A stretch of DNA of 21,754 bases from Chloroflexota bacterium. Lineage in GTDB: Bacteria; Chloroflexota; Limnocylindria; QHBO01. Position numbers and translations under genes: made by a program. The notes below the pieces were generated by a model, which saw only the letters and a program-made list of their open reading frames with translations, had not been told where the DNA came from and ran no database searches. The stretch covers positions 1 to 21,754 of the forward strand of contig JACDHU010000003.1 of the NCBI GenBank assembly GCA_013820865.1, in the 5' to 3' direction. Shown here one piece after another: positions 1 to 6,516 of the stretch (position 1 is the stretch's first letter; each line of letters begins with the position of its first letter).

Positions 1-787
1 ATCCATAGCCGCCGAGCTTGAGCAGCACGCCGGCGAGGAGGATGGAACCGGCGGTGGGAGCCTCCACGTGCGCATCCGGCAGCCAGGTGTGCAGCGGCCA
101 CATCGGCACCTTGATGGCAAAGGCCAGGAAGAATGCGATGAAGCCGAAGGCCTGGATGGCATCGGTGTACGCGAATTGGCGCAGCACCTCGTAGCTGAAC
201 GTGAACGGGTTGCCGGCACCGGCCTGCGCGATGGCCACGGCCAGGATGGCCACCAGCATCAGCAACGACCCGACGAGCGTGTAGATGACGAACTTGACCG
301 TGGCATACACCCGGCGTGGACCACCCCAGATGCCGATGACCAGGTACATCGGGATGAGGCTGATCTCCCAGAAGACGTAGAACAGGAACAGATCGAGCGA
401 CACGAACACGCCGAGCATGCCCACCATCAGCAACAGGAGCGTGACGTAATACTCCTTGACGCGCGTCTTGATCGGGTCCCACGAATAGAACATGGCCACC
501 ACGCTCAGGAGCGTGGTGAGGAGGACCAGCACGGCCGAGAGGCCATCGACGCCAAGCGTGTAGCGCATGCCGAAGGCTTCGATCCAGGGAAGGTCCTCGC
601 GGAACTGGAACTCGGCGCCGGCCGGGTCGTAGCCCAGCAGCGCGAGACTGAATCCGAGGCTGGCGAGCGCGGCCGCCAGCGCGACCCAGCGGACGGCGCG
701 ATGGTTGTGGCCCGGGACGAGGAGCAGCGCCAGCGCGCCGATCAGCGGCGAGAAGACGATGAGGGTCAGGATTGGGAGGCCGCCCAT
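1..787 (-). CDS. nuoM: NADH-quinone oxidoreductase subunit M (NuoM), 3' part outside window
   Basis: Antiporter-like proton-pumping subunit of the complex I membrane arm. I translated it from the ATG at 787-785; 262 codons are visible before the window edge cuts the gene. The N-terminus is hydrophobic (MGGLPILTLIVFSPLIGALA). The essential TM5 glutamate is in FYVFWEISLIPMYLVIGIWG, near residue 141. The TM7 lysine is in AIKVPMWPLHTWLPDAHVEA, near residue 226. Both are hallmarks of the NuoL/M/N family, and the LPDAHVEAPTAGS signature points to NuoM. The start overlaps the nuoL stop by one base (TGATG), so translation is probably coupled. nuoN presumably follows outside the window. No defect is seen in the visible part. 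Confidence 0.95.
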   Translation of the reverse strand, partial: MGGLPILTLIVFSPLIGALALLLVPGHNHRAVRWVALAAALASLGFSLALLGYDPAGAEFQFREDLPWIEAFGMRYTLGVDGLSAVLVLLTTLLSVVAMFYSWDPIKTRVKEYYVTLLLLMVGMLGVFVSLDLFLFYVFWEISLIPMYLVIGIWGGPRRVYATVKFVIYTLVGSLLMLVAILAVAIAQAGAGNPFTFSYEVLRQFAYTDAIQAFGFIAFFLAFAIKVPMWPLHTWLPDAHVEAPTAGSILLAGVLLKLGGYG

Positions 788-2985
788 CAGCGCACCACCG
801 TGGCATATACGAGGATCACCAGCGCAAGGCCGGCAGCGATCCCGAGCCCGTAGTTCTCGACCCGTCCAGTCTGGACCTTGCGCAGCGCCCCGCCGATAGT
901 CGTGGCCAGCCAGCCCGCTCCGTTGACCGCGCCGTCAATCACCTTCGCGTCGAACCACCACAGCGCGTTACTGACGAGCACCCCGCCACGGGACCAGACG
1001 AGCTGGTAGATGTCATCGACGTAGTACTTGTTCACGCTGGCCCGATACATTCCCGGCCCCAGGCCCAGCGGAATGCGCTCGACGAACCGCGCGGCCGACT
1101 CGGGGCGCTGCACGTACCAGCGGTAGGCCAGGAACACGCCGGCGGCGGCGACGCTGGCACCCACCAGGAGCAGCAGGCCACCCAGCCCGAGCAGCTCGAA
1201 GTGATGAGTTTCGCCACGCTGGTTGTAGCCGTCGAGGATCGAACCGGGGAGGGCGCCGACGTACGTCACATCATGGAAGATCGGGTCGAGCCAGTCGTGG
1301 ATGATGCCCTCCTCGGGCGGGATCCCGAGGATGAGCCCCAGCACGACCGTCGGCACCGCCAGGATCACGAGCGGCGCCACCATGGTCGGAGCGCTCTCGT
1401 GGATGTGATCCCAGACCGCGCGCGGTCCGCGCCACTCACCCCAGAAGGTCATGAAGATCATGCGGAATGTGTAGAAAGCCGTCATGGCCGCAACGATGGT
1501 TCCGACAACGTAAAACACGAGGTAGCCGCGGTTGAAGGCCTCGGCCAGGATCTCGTCCTTGCTGAAGAAGCCGGAGAATATCGGGATCCCGGCCAGCGCC
1601 AGCGAGCCGATGACCATGGTGACGTAGGTCCAGCGCATCTTCGCGCGCAGGTTGCCCATGTGGCGCATGTCCTGCTCGCCGCCGGCCCCATGAATGACCG
1701 ATCCGGAGCCCATGAACAACAGGCCCTTGAAGAATCCGTGCGACACGAGATGGAAGATGGCCGCCGTCCACGCCCCGATGCCAAGCGCGAAGAACATGTA
1801 CGCCAGCTGGCTGACGGTCGAGTAGGCGAGGACCTTCTTGATGTCGTTCTGGGTCAGCGCGATGGCCGCCGCGAAGACGGCGGTAAAGACGCCGATGATC
1901 GCCACCGTCCACATGGCAACTGGCGCCTCGGCGAAGATCGGATTTGCGCGGGCGACGAGGTAGACGCCGGCATTGACCATGGTCGCGGCGTGGATCAGCG
2001 CGCTGACCGGCGTGGGACCCTCCATGGCGTCGGGCAGCCAGACGTGCAGGGGGAACTGGGCTGACTTGCCGACGGCGCCCGCGAACAGCAACAGCGCTAT
2101 GACCGTGATGGTCGTCTGGTCCAGCGTGCCGATCTGCTCGAAGACCTCACGGAACGACAGCGTTCCGAGGTTTACCCAGATCATCATGATCCCGAGGCCG
2201 AACCCGAAGTCGCCGACGCGGTTGACGATGAAGGCCTTCTTCGCCGCTCCCGCGGCGGAGGGCTTCTTGTACCAGAAGCCGATGAGCGCATAGCTGCACA
2301 GGCCGACCGCCTCCCAGCCGACGTACAGCATGAGGAAGTTGTCGCCCAGGATCAGCAGCAGCATGCTGAACATGAACAGGTTGAGATAGGCGAAGAAGCG
2401 CCAGAACCCCCGGTCGCCATCCATGTAGCCGATGCTGTAGATGTGCACCAGCAACCCGACCGTGCTCACCACCAGGAGCAGCATCGCGGTCAGCTCATCA
2501 ACCAGGAAGCTGATGTTGATCACGAAGTCGCCCGATGCGATCCACTCGTAGATCGTCACCTCGAAGACCTGGCGGTCGAAGATGACCTGGACGAATACGG
2601 CCATGCTGATCAGCCACGAAATGCCCACGAATAGGGTCGGGATGATCCAGGACCGATAGCGCGGCCGCGCCCCGCCCGGCGTCACATGCCCGGCCTGTCC
2701 CAGGCCGTCGCTGAGGTCGGCCGGAATGACGCCATCGGCGCCTTCAGCGTTGGCGAGGTCATCGGCGTGCCCGGCGTGCGGGCTGGTGGCGCGCTGTTCC
2801 TCCTCGGTCGGCACGGCACGGAAGGCGGAGTCATCCACCTCGTGATCGTGGGTATCGGCCCCGTGGTGGTCATCGGTATGGCCATGGCCGTGGATCGGCA
2901 CGTGGTCGAGCCGGGGCCCAACGAGCACGGCAAACAGGAAGCCCGCCAGGGGCAGCGCCGGAATGAGGGCGATCAGCAGCTCCAT
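787..2985 (-). CDS. nuoL: NADH-quinone oxidoreductase subunit L (NuoL) with His-rich loop insertion
   Basis: Distal antiporter-like proton-pumping subunit, 732 residues, which is longer than the usual 610-680. Conserved features are the TM5 glutamate in MLYVGWEAVGLCSYALIGFW (about 220-240), the TM7 lysine in AVGKSAQFPLHVWLPDAMEG followed by PTPVSALIHAATMVNAG, and a C-terminal region able to form the lateral helix. The oddity is a hydrophilic segment of about 85 residues (27-111) between the first membrane helix (about 4-23) and the next one (about 113-135). It holds eight histidines within residues 28-48, many aspartates, and then a Glu/Ala/Gly-rich part. GGAG lies five bases before the ATG. 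The gene is 10 bases downstream of nuoK and overlaps nuoM by one base. Confidence 0.96.
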   Translation of the reverse strand: MELLIALIPALPLAGFLFAVLVGPRLDHVPIHGHGHTDDHHGADTHDHEVDDSAFRAVPTEEEQRATSPHAGHADDLANAEGADGVIPADLSDGLGQAGHVTPGGARPRYRSWIIPTLFVGISWLISMAVFVQVIFDRQVFEVTIYEWIASGDFVINISFLVDELTAMLLLVVSTVGLLVHIYSIGYMDGDRGFWRFFAYLNLFMFSMLLLILGDNFLMLYVGWEAVGLCSYALIGFWYKKPSAAGAAKKAFIVNRVGDFGFGLGIMMIWVNLGTLSFREVFEQIGTLDQTTITVIALLLFAGAVGKSAQFPLHVWLPDAMEGPTPVSALIHAATMVNAGVYLVARANPIFAEAPVAMWTVAIIGVFTAVFAAAIALTQNDIKKVLAYSTVSQLAYMFFALGIGAWTAAIFHLVSHGFFKGLLFMGSGSVIHGAGGEQDMRHMGNLRAKMRWTYVTMVIGSLALAGIPIFSGFFSKDEILAEAFNRGYLVFYVVGTIVAAMTAFYTFRMIFMTFWGEWRGPRAVWDHIHESAPTMVAPLVILAVPTVVLGLILGIPPEEGIIHDWLDPIFHDVTYVGALPGSILDGYNQRGETHHFELLGLGGLLLLVGASVAAAGVFLAYRWYVQRPESAARFVERIPLGLGPGMYRASVNKYYVDDIYQLVWSRGGVLVSNALWWFDAKVIDGAVNGAGWLATTIGGALRKVQTGRVENYGLGIAAGLALVILVYATVVR

Positions 2986-2995
2986 GTGGTCTCCG

Positions 2996-3301
2996 CTACT
3001 CCTTCAGGTCGGAGTACTGGTCAACCTCGGACGTCTGTCGCGTCCGGATGATGGCGATGACGAGGGCCAGCCCAACCGTCACCTCGGCCGCGGCGACCGC
3101 CATGATCATGAGCGCGAACACGGCGCCGGCATTGTTGGCCGGAGGAAGGTACGCGTTGAAGGCGACGAGGCTGAGGTTCACCGCGTTGAACATGAGCTCG
3201 ATGCTGATGAGCATCAGGATCGCGTTGCGCCGTGCCATGAATCCGAAGACACCGATGCCGAACAGCAGGGTCGACACGATCAGGTAGCCGTCAATGCCCA
3301 T
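2996..3301 (-). CDS. nuoK: NADH-quinone oxidoreductase subunit K (NuoK)
   Basis: Small three-helix subunit of the complex I membrane arm, 101 residues, the normal family length. The two buried glutamates required for proton transfer are present: E35 in LMLISIELMFNAVNL and E73 in AVAAAEVTVGLALVIAI. The C-terminus is a short charged tail. The gene starts three bases after the nuoJ stop and ends 10 bases before the nuoL ATG, so it sits inside the nuoJ-K-L-M transcript. Nothing is unusual apart from its separation from the nuoA-G cluster by the spacer upstream of nuoJ. Confidence 0.96.
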   Translation of the reverse strand: MGIDGYLIVSTLLFGIGVFGFMARRNAILMLISIELMFNAVNLSLVAFNAYLPPANNAGAVFALMIMAVAAAEVTVGLALVIAIIRTRQTSEVDQYSDLKE

Positions 3302-3304
3302 CGG

Positions 3305-3814
3305 TCAGTTCGCTCGCTCGTCTTCTTCCGGTCGACGCGCCAGGTAGATGGCGCCGATGATCGCGACCAGGAGGAGCAGGCTGATGATCTCGAACGGGAG
3401 CGCGAAATCGGTGAACAGGGCGATGGCGATGGCGTCGACGTTGGCGCTCACCGCTTCGGCGGCGAGGCCCCAATCAGTCTGAACGACCGCCCAGCCGACG
3501 AGGCCGATGATGGCCAGTGTGACGACGATGGCGATCGGTACCTGCCGGTGGAAGGGCGTAGGCAGATTCGCGTCACCGGCCTGCGTCAGCATGATCGCGA
3601 ACAAGATGAGCACGCTGATGGCGCCCAGGTAGATGAGGACCTGGGCGGCGGCGACGATCGGCGCGCCGAGCAGCGCGTACATCCCGGCCAGCGATCCGAA
3701 GCAGATCATCATGGCAATGGCCGAATGGATGATGTTGCGCAGCGTGACGACGGCCAATCCGCCGCCGACCACGCCGAAGGCGAGCAGAAAGAAAAGGACG
3801 CTGGAAATGTCCAG
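3305..3814 (-). CDS. nuoJ: NADH-quinone oxidoreductase subunit J (NuoJ), proposed CTG start
   Basis: Five-helix membrane subunit of complex I, 169 residues from the proposed start. The family pattern LRNIIHSAIAMMICFGSLAG, followed by QVLIYLGAISVLILFAIMLT, identifies it. The frame is open back to an ATG at 3937, but those 41 extra residues are Cys/Arg/Pro-rich, unlike NuoJ, and would cover the promoter-like TAGAAT and a strong hairpin. Family members begin right at the first helix, which here starts LDISSVLFFLLAFGVV. The only codon there able to start is CTG at 3814-3812, with GGAG (3826-3823) eight bases upstream. No in-frame ATG, GTG or TTG exists between 3937 and this helix. The product is certain; the start is inferred. 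Confidence 0.9.
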   Translation of the reverse strand: MDISSVLFFLLAFGVVGGGLAVVTLRNIIHSAIAMMICFGSLAGMYALLGAPIVAAAQVLIYLGAISVLILFAIMLTQAGDANLPTPFHRQVPIAIVVTLAIIGLVGWAVVQTDWGLAAEAVSANVDAIAIALFTDFALPFEIISLLLLVAIIGAIYLARRPEEDERAN

Positions 3815-3822
3815 GGTCGAAG

Positions 3823-3826
3823 CTCC
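3823..3826 (-). promoter_or_regulatory. Ribosome binding site deciding the nuoJ CTG start
   Basis: GGAG on the minus strand, eight bases before CTG at 3814. It supports initiation at CTG, because the frame has no ATG, GTG or TTG near the first membrane helix. Confidence 0.5.
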
Positions 3827-3848
3827 GATGCAAGGTGTCGAGCGCTCA

Positions 3849-3870
3849 ACGGCCCCGCTTCGGGGGCCGT
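3849..3870 (-). promoter_or_regulatory. Hairpin at the predicted 5' end of the nuoJ mRNA
   Basis: Inverted repeat ACGGCCCC/GGGGCCGT around CGAAGC, with eight perfect base pairs. It begins five bases downstream of the TAGAAT -10 candidate, so the mRNA would start at the base of the hairpin. No T-run follows on either strand, which argues against an intrinsic terminator. A 5' stabilising or regulatory structure is more likely, but this is inference. Confidence 0.5.
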
Positions 3871-3875
3871 GCCCG

Positions 3876-3890
3876 ATTCTAGCGCAGGGG
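3876..3890 (-). promoter_or_regulatory. Promoter-like site for nuoJKLM(N)
   Basis: On the minus strand CCCCTGCGC is followed directly by TAGAAT (3881-3876), a good -10 hexamer. No convincing -35 is visible 16-18 bases upstream. The same CCCCTGC block precedes -10-like hexamers upstream of nuoA and of the c-di-AMP receptor gene. The site lies in the spacer between the two halves of the nuo cluster. Confidence 0.45.
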
Positions 3891-3930
3891 CAATGCGCAT
3901 TGCGCGGCGAGCACGGCTCGTGAGCCTCCC

Positions 3931-3998
3931 GTTGCACCCGATGCGACTAAAGCCGAAGGAACCGAGGCTCGACAATCTGTTGTGTCATTCGGTGCAAC
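3931..3998. repeat. Inverted repeat GTTGCACC/GGTGCAAC in the nuoG*-nuoJ spacer
   Basis: GTTGCACC (3931-3938) is mirrored by GGTGCAAC (3991-3998). The match continues imperfectly (GTTGCACCCGATG against GTTGCACCGAATG). The left copy, TTGCACCCGATGC, closely resembles the palindrome at 14957-14974. A third, differently spaced TTGC/GCAA pair is at 4036-4048. These could be protein-binding half-sites or copies of a small dispersed repeat. Confidence 0.45.
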
Positions 3999-4059
3999 CC
4001 ACGACGTGTGAGCCCGTCTTCCTTCGACTTCAGTGTTGCCCCGTGCAAGCCAATCGCCG

Positions 4060-4094
4060 CGGTCCTCCAGATCGGTTCGGACCACCAAGGACCG
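4060..4094 (-). terminator. Hairpin after the first nuo transcript, possible terminator
   Basis: Inverted repeat CGGTCCT/AGGACCG with a small nested GGT/ACC stem in the loop, starting 14 bases after the stop codon of the nuoG-like gene. There is no T-run after it, so if it ends transcription it does so weakly or with Rho. It may instead be an mRNA 3'-end stabilising structure. Confidence 0.35.
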
Positions 4095-4108
4095 GTAGCC
4101 GCATCGGG

Positions 4109-6505
4109 CTAGCGGGTGGGGCGCTCCCGGTCGGACATCTCGAGGATGTCGAGCATGGGCAGGTCGCGCTGATACTCGGAAAACTCGAACTCGGGGCCGC
4201 AGCGCAGGGCGTCGTACGGACAGGCATCGGCGCAGATGCCGCAGAAGATGCAGCGGGACACGTCGAGCTGGTAGGTCTCGAGGATGCGCGGCCGCGGCAT
4301 GAGGGCGCCGACCGGGCAGGTTTCCGCGCATCGGCCACAGGAGACGCAGGGCGTTTCGTTCAGAGAGACGAAGTCCGCCGTGGTGACCAATGAGTCGAAG
4401 CCTTTGCCGATGAAGTCGTAGCAGCCGGCGCCGACGATCTCCTTGCAGACCTGGGCGCATCGTCCGCAGTCGATGCATCGGGAGTAGTCGCGCAGGATGA
4501 AGGAGTGCGTCTCGTCGCGGCCGTAGCCATGGTTGGCGCCGACGTACGGATTGTCCTGGATCGAGCGCTCATCGATCGCCATGTTGAGCGTCGTCTCGTA
4601 CTCGATGGCGGCCTCGCGCAGGTCGCAGTGGCCGATCGCCTCGCACGTGCATTGGAGGCAGCGTGACGCCTCGGCCATGGCCTGGTCGCCGGTGTAGCCG
4701 AACTCGTACTCGTTGAAGTTGCCCTTGCGCTCGTCCGCCTCCTGCTTGCCCATGATGGCGCGGGGCTCCTTCACATCATCGGTGAAGGGCACGATCGTCA
4801 GGAAGTTGGGCTGCGGCTCGGTGACGACCCGTCGCACCTGCGGGTCGTCGAGGTCGTGGCCGCGCAGCCAGTAGTCCATGGCGTATGACGCACGGCGGGC
4901 CTCGCCGATGGCTTCGACCACGGTCGCGGCACCGGTTCGAACGTCACCGGAAGCGAAGATCTTTGGCACATTGGTGCGGAAGATGTGCTCTTCCGCCACG
5001 AGGTTACCGCGGCGGTCGACCTCGAGTCCGGTGCGAATCTCCTCGGGCTCCGACTCGATCCACGACAGCTCCGGTCCCTGGCCGATCGCCCCCAGCACGG
5101 TATCGCACTCGACGATGAACTCTGTCCCGGGCATCGGCTCCGGCCGTCGACGGCCCTGCTCGTCGGGCTCCCCGAGCTTCATGCGCTGGAACTCGACGCC
5201 GGTGATGACGCCGGCGTCATCGGTCACCATGCGGGTCGGGGCGGCCTGGAAGATGACGCGCGCGCCCTCCTCGATGGCTTCGTGGACCTCGTCGGCGGCG
5301 GGCATGTCCTTGAGGTCGCGGCGGTAGACAAGCGTGACCTCGGCCGCACCCTGGCGCACGCTGGTCCGGGTGCAGTCGATGGCGGTGAATCCTCCGCCGA
5401 TGACGACCACCTTCGCGCCCTTCAGACGGGGAACGGGCACGCCACGGGTCGAGTTGTACAGGTTCTCGAGGGCGTTGACCGTTCCGGCCGCGCCCTCACC
5501 GGGGATGCCGAGCTCGTTGCTCTTGTAGCAGCCGATGCCGACGTAGATGGCGTCGTAGTCGTCGATGATGTCGCCGAGGTGGAAGTCTCGCCCCAGGCGC
5601 ATGTTCGGCTTGAAGGTCGCGCCGAGCTCCCACACATGGTTGAGCTCGCGGTCCATCCACCCCTTCGGCAGGCGGTACTGCGGGATGCCGTAGCGCAGCA
5701 TGCCGCCCTGTTCCGGGTCGGCCTCGAACACGTCGCACTGATGGCCGCGCAGCTGGAGGTAGTAGGCGGCGGTCATGCCGGCCGGACCGGACCCGATGAT
5801 TGCCACGCGCCGGCCACTCGGCGGCTCCTTTGGCCATGGGATCGGCGCGGGTGCATCGACCTCGAGCACGCGGTCGGCGCAGTAACGATGCGAGTCGCGG
5901 ATGGCGATGGCGGTGTCGACCTCCTCGCGTCGGCAGTGCGTCTCGCACGGCGCCGGGCAGACGCGGCCCAGGATGGCGGGGAAGGGGAGCGATCGCTTGA
6001 GGATGCGCGTCGCTTCCTCCCAGTTGCCGAGCGTGTTCTGCTTCAGGTAGCCCGGGATGTCGACCCGCGTCGGGCACTTGAACTGGCACGGCGGCAGGCA
6101 GTAGGCGTCGTGGTCGCTGAAGATGAGCTCGAGCACCATGCGCCGGTTCTCGATGACCCGATCGGAGTGGGTGGTAATGACCATGCCCTCTTCGATCTGC
6201 GTGCCACAGCTGATGGGCGTGTCATCGCGCCCTTCCACTTCGACGGCACAGATGCGGCAGGCGCCGTAGGGCGCCAGCTTCGGCTCGTAGCACAGGGTCG
6301 GGACGTCGATGCCCAGGACGCGGCAGGCCTGGAGGATGGTCTGACCCTCCTCGACCTGGAGCTGACGGCCGTTGATCGTGACCCCGATCTCTCGGGTACC
6401 GGGCACCATCGGCCAGATCGGGGTGTAATCGGCGGTGTCCTTGCCGTTCCCCGAAGTGCCGTTACCGTTGCCGGCCGCGTGGCCGTTCGTCGTTTCGAAG
6501 CCCAT
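4109..6505 (-). CDS. Composite NuoG-like / GltD-like iron-sulfur flavoprotein in the NuoG position of complex I
   Basis: 798 residues in the genomic place of nuoG, between nuoF and nuoJ. Domains in order: a Gly/Asn-rich N-terminus (1-38); a NuoG-type 2Fe-2S domain (about 39-130; C72, C83, C86, C100); H132 with C136, C140 and C144, merging into a GltD/DPYD-type helical ferredoxin domain (CPAPCETHC, 183-191); a GltD-like flavoprotein with an FAD loop GSGPAGMTAAYYLQLRGH (238-255) and an NAD(P) loop GGGFTAIDCTRT (370-381); VYRR (393-396), which favours NADPH in GltD; a second FAD motif near GDVRTGAATVVEAI (520-533); a Cys group (C616, C619, C621, C627); and three CxxCxxCxxxC motifs (677-687, 720-730, 752-762). 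The first two motifs resemble NuoG/HydA. The last resembles the second half of NuoI. No molybdopterin-type NuoG domain is present. The inferred role is NAD(P)H oxidation and electron relay into complex I. The ATG is 11 bases after the nuoF stop, with AGGGA upstream. Confidence 0.85.
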   Translation of the reverse strand: MGFETTNGHAAGNGNGTSGNGKDTADYTPIWPMVPGTREIGVTINGRQLQVEEGQTILQACRVLGIDVPTLCYEPKLAPYGACRICAVEVEGRDDTPISCGTQIEEGMVITTHSDRVIENRRMVLELIFSDHDAYCLPPCQFKCPTRVDIPGYLKQNTLGNWEEATRILKRSLPFPAILGRVCPAPCETHCRREEVDTAIAIRDSHRYCADRVLEVDAPAPIPWPKEPPSGRRVAIIGSGPAGMTAAYYLQLRGHQCDVFEADPEQGGMLRYGIPQYRLPKGWMDRELNHVWELGATFKPNMRLGRDFHLGDIIDDYDAIYVGIGCYKSNELGIPGEGAAGTVNALENLYNSTRGVPVPRLKGAKVVVIGGGFTAIDCTRTSVRQGAAEVTLVYRRDLKDMPAADEVHEAIEEGARVIFQAAPTRMVTDDAGVITGVEFQRMKLGEPDEQGRRRPEPMPGTEFIVECDTVLGAIGQGPELSWIESEPEEIRTGLEVDRRGNLVAEEHIFRTNVPKIFASGDVRTGAATVVEAIGEARRASYAMDYWLRGHDLDDPQVRRVVTEPQPNFLTIVPFTDDVKEPRAIMGKQEADERKGNFNEYEFGYTGDQAMAEASRCLQCTCEAIGHCDLREAAIEYETTLNMAIDERSIQDNPYVGANHGYGRDETHSFILRDYSRCIDCGRCAQVCKEIVGAGCYDFIGKGFDSLVTTADFVSLNETPCVSCGRCAETCPVGALMPRPRILETYQLDVSRCIFCGICADACPYDALRCGPEFEFSEYQRDLPMLDILEMSDRERPTR

Positions 6506-6516
6506 CAGTCCCTACT

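Noticed and set aside
772..2064. 430-codon open frame on the plus strand opposite nuoL
   Set aside because: Composition is Arg/Asp/His-heavy with no recognisable domain. It lies wholly antisense to nuoL and nuoM, whose conserved residues are intact; a GC-driven shadow.
2963..4393. 476-codon plus-strand open frame across nuoK, nuoJ and the spacer
   Set aside because: It crosses three minus-strand features and resembles no protein. Long stop-free antisense frames are expected at this GC.
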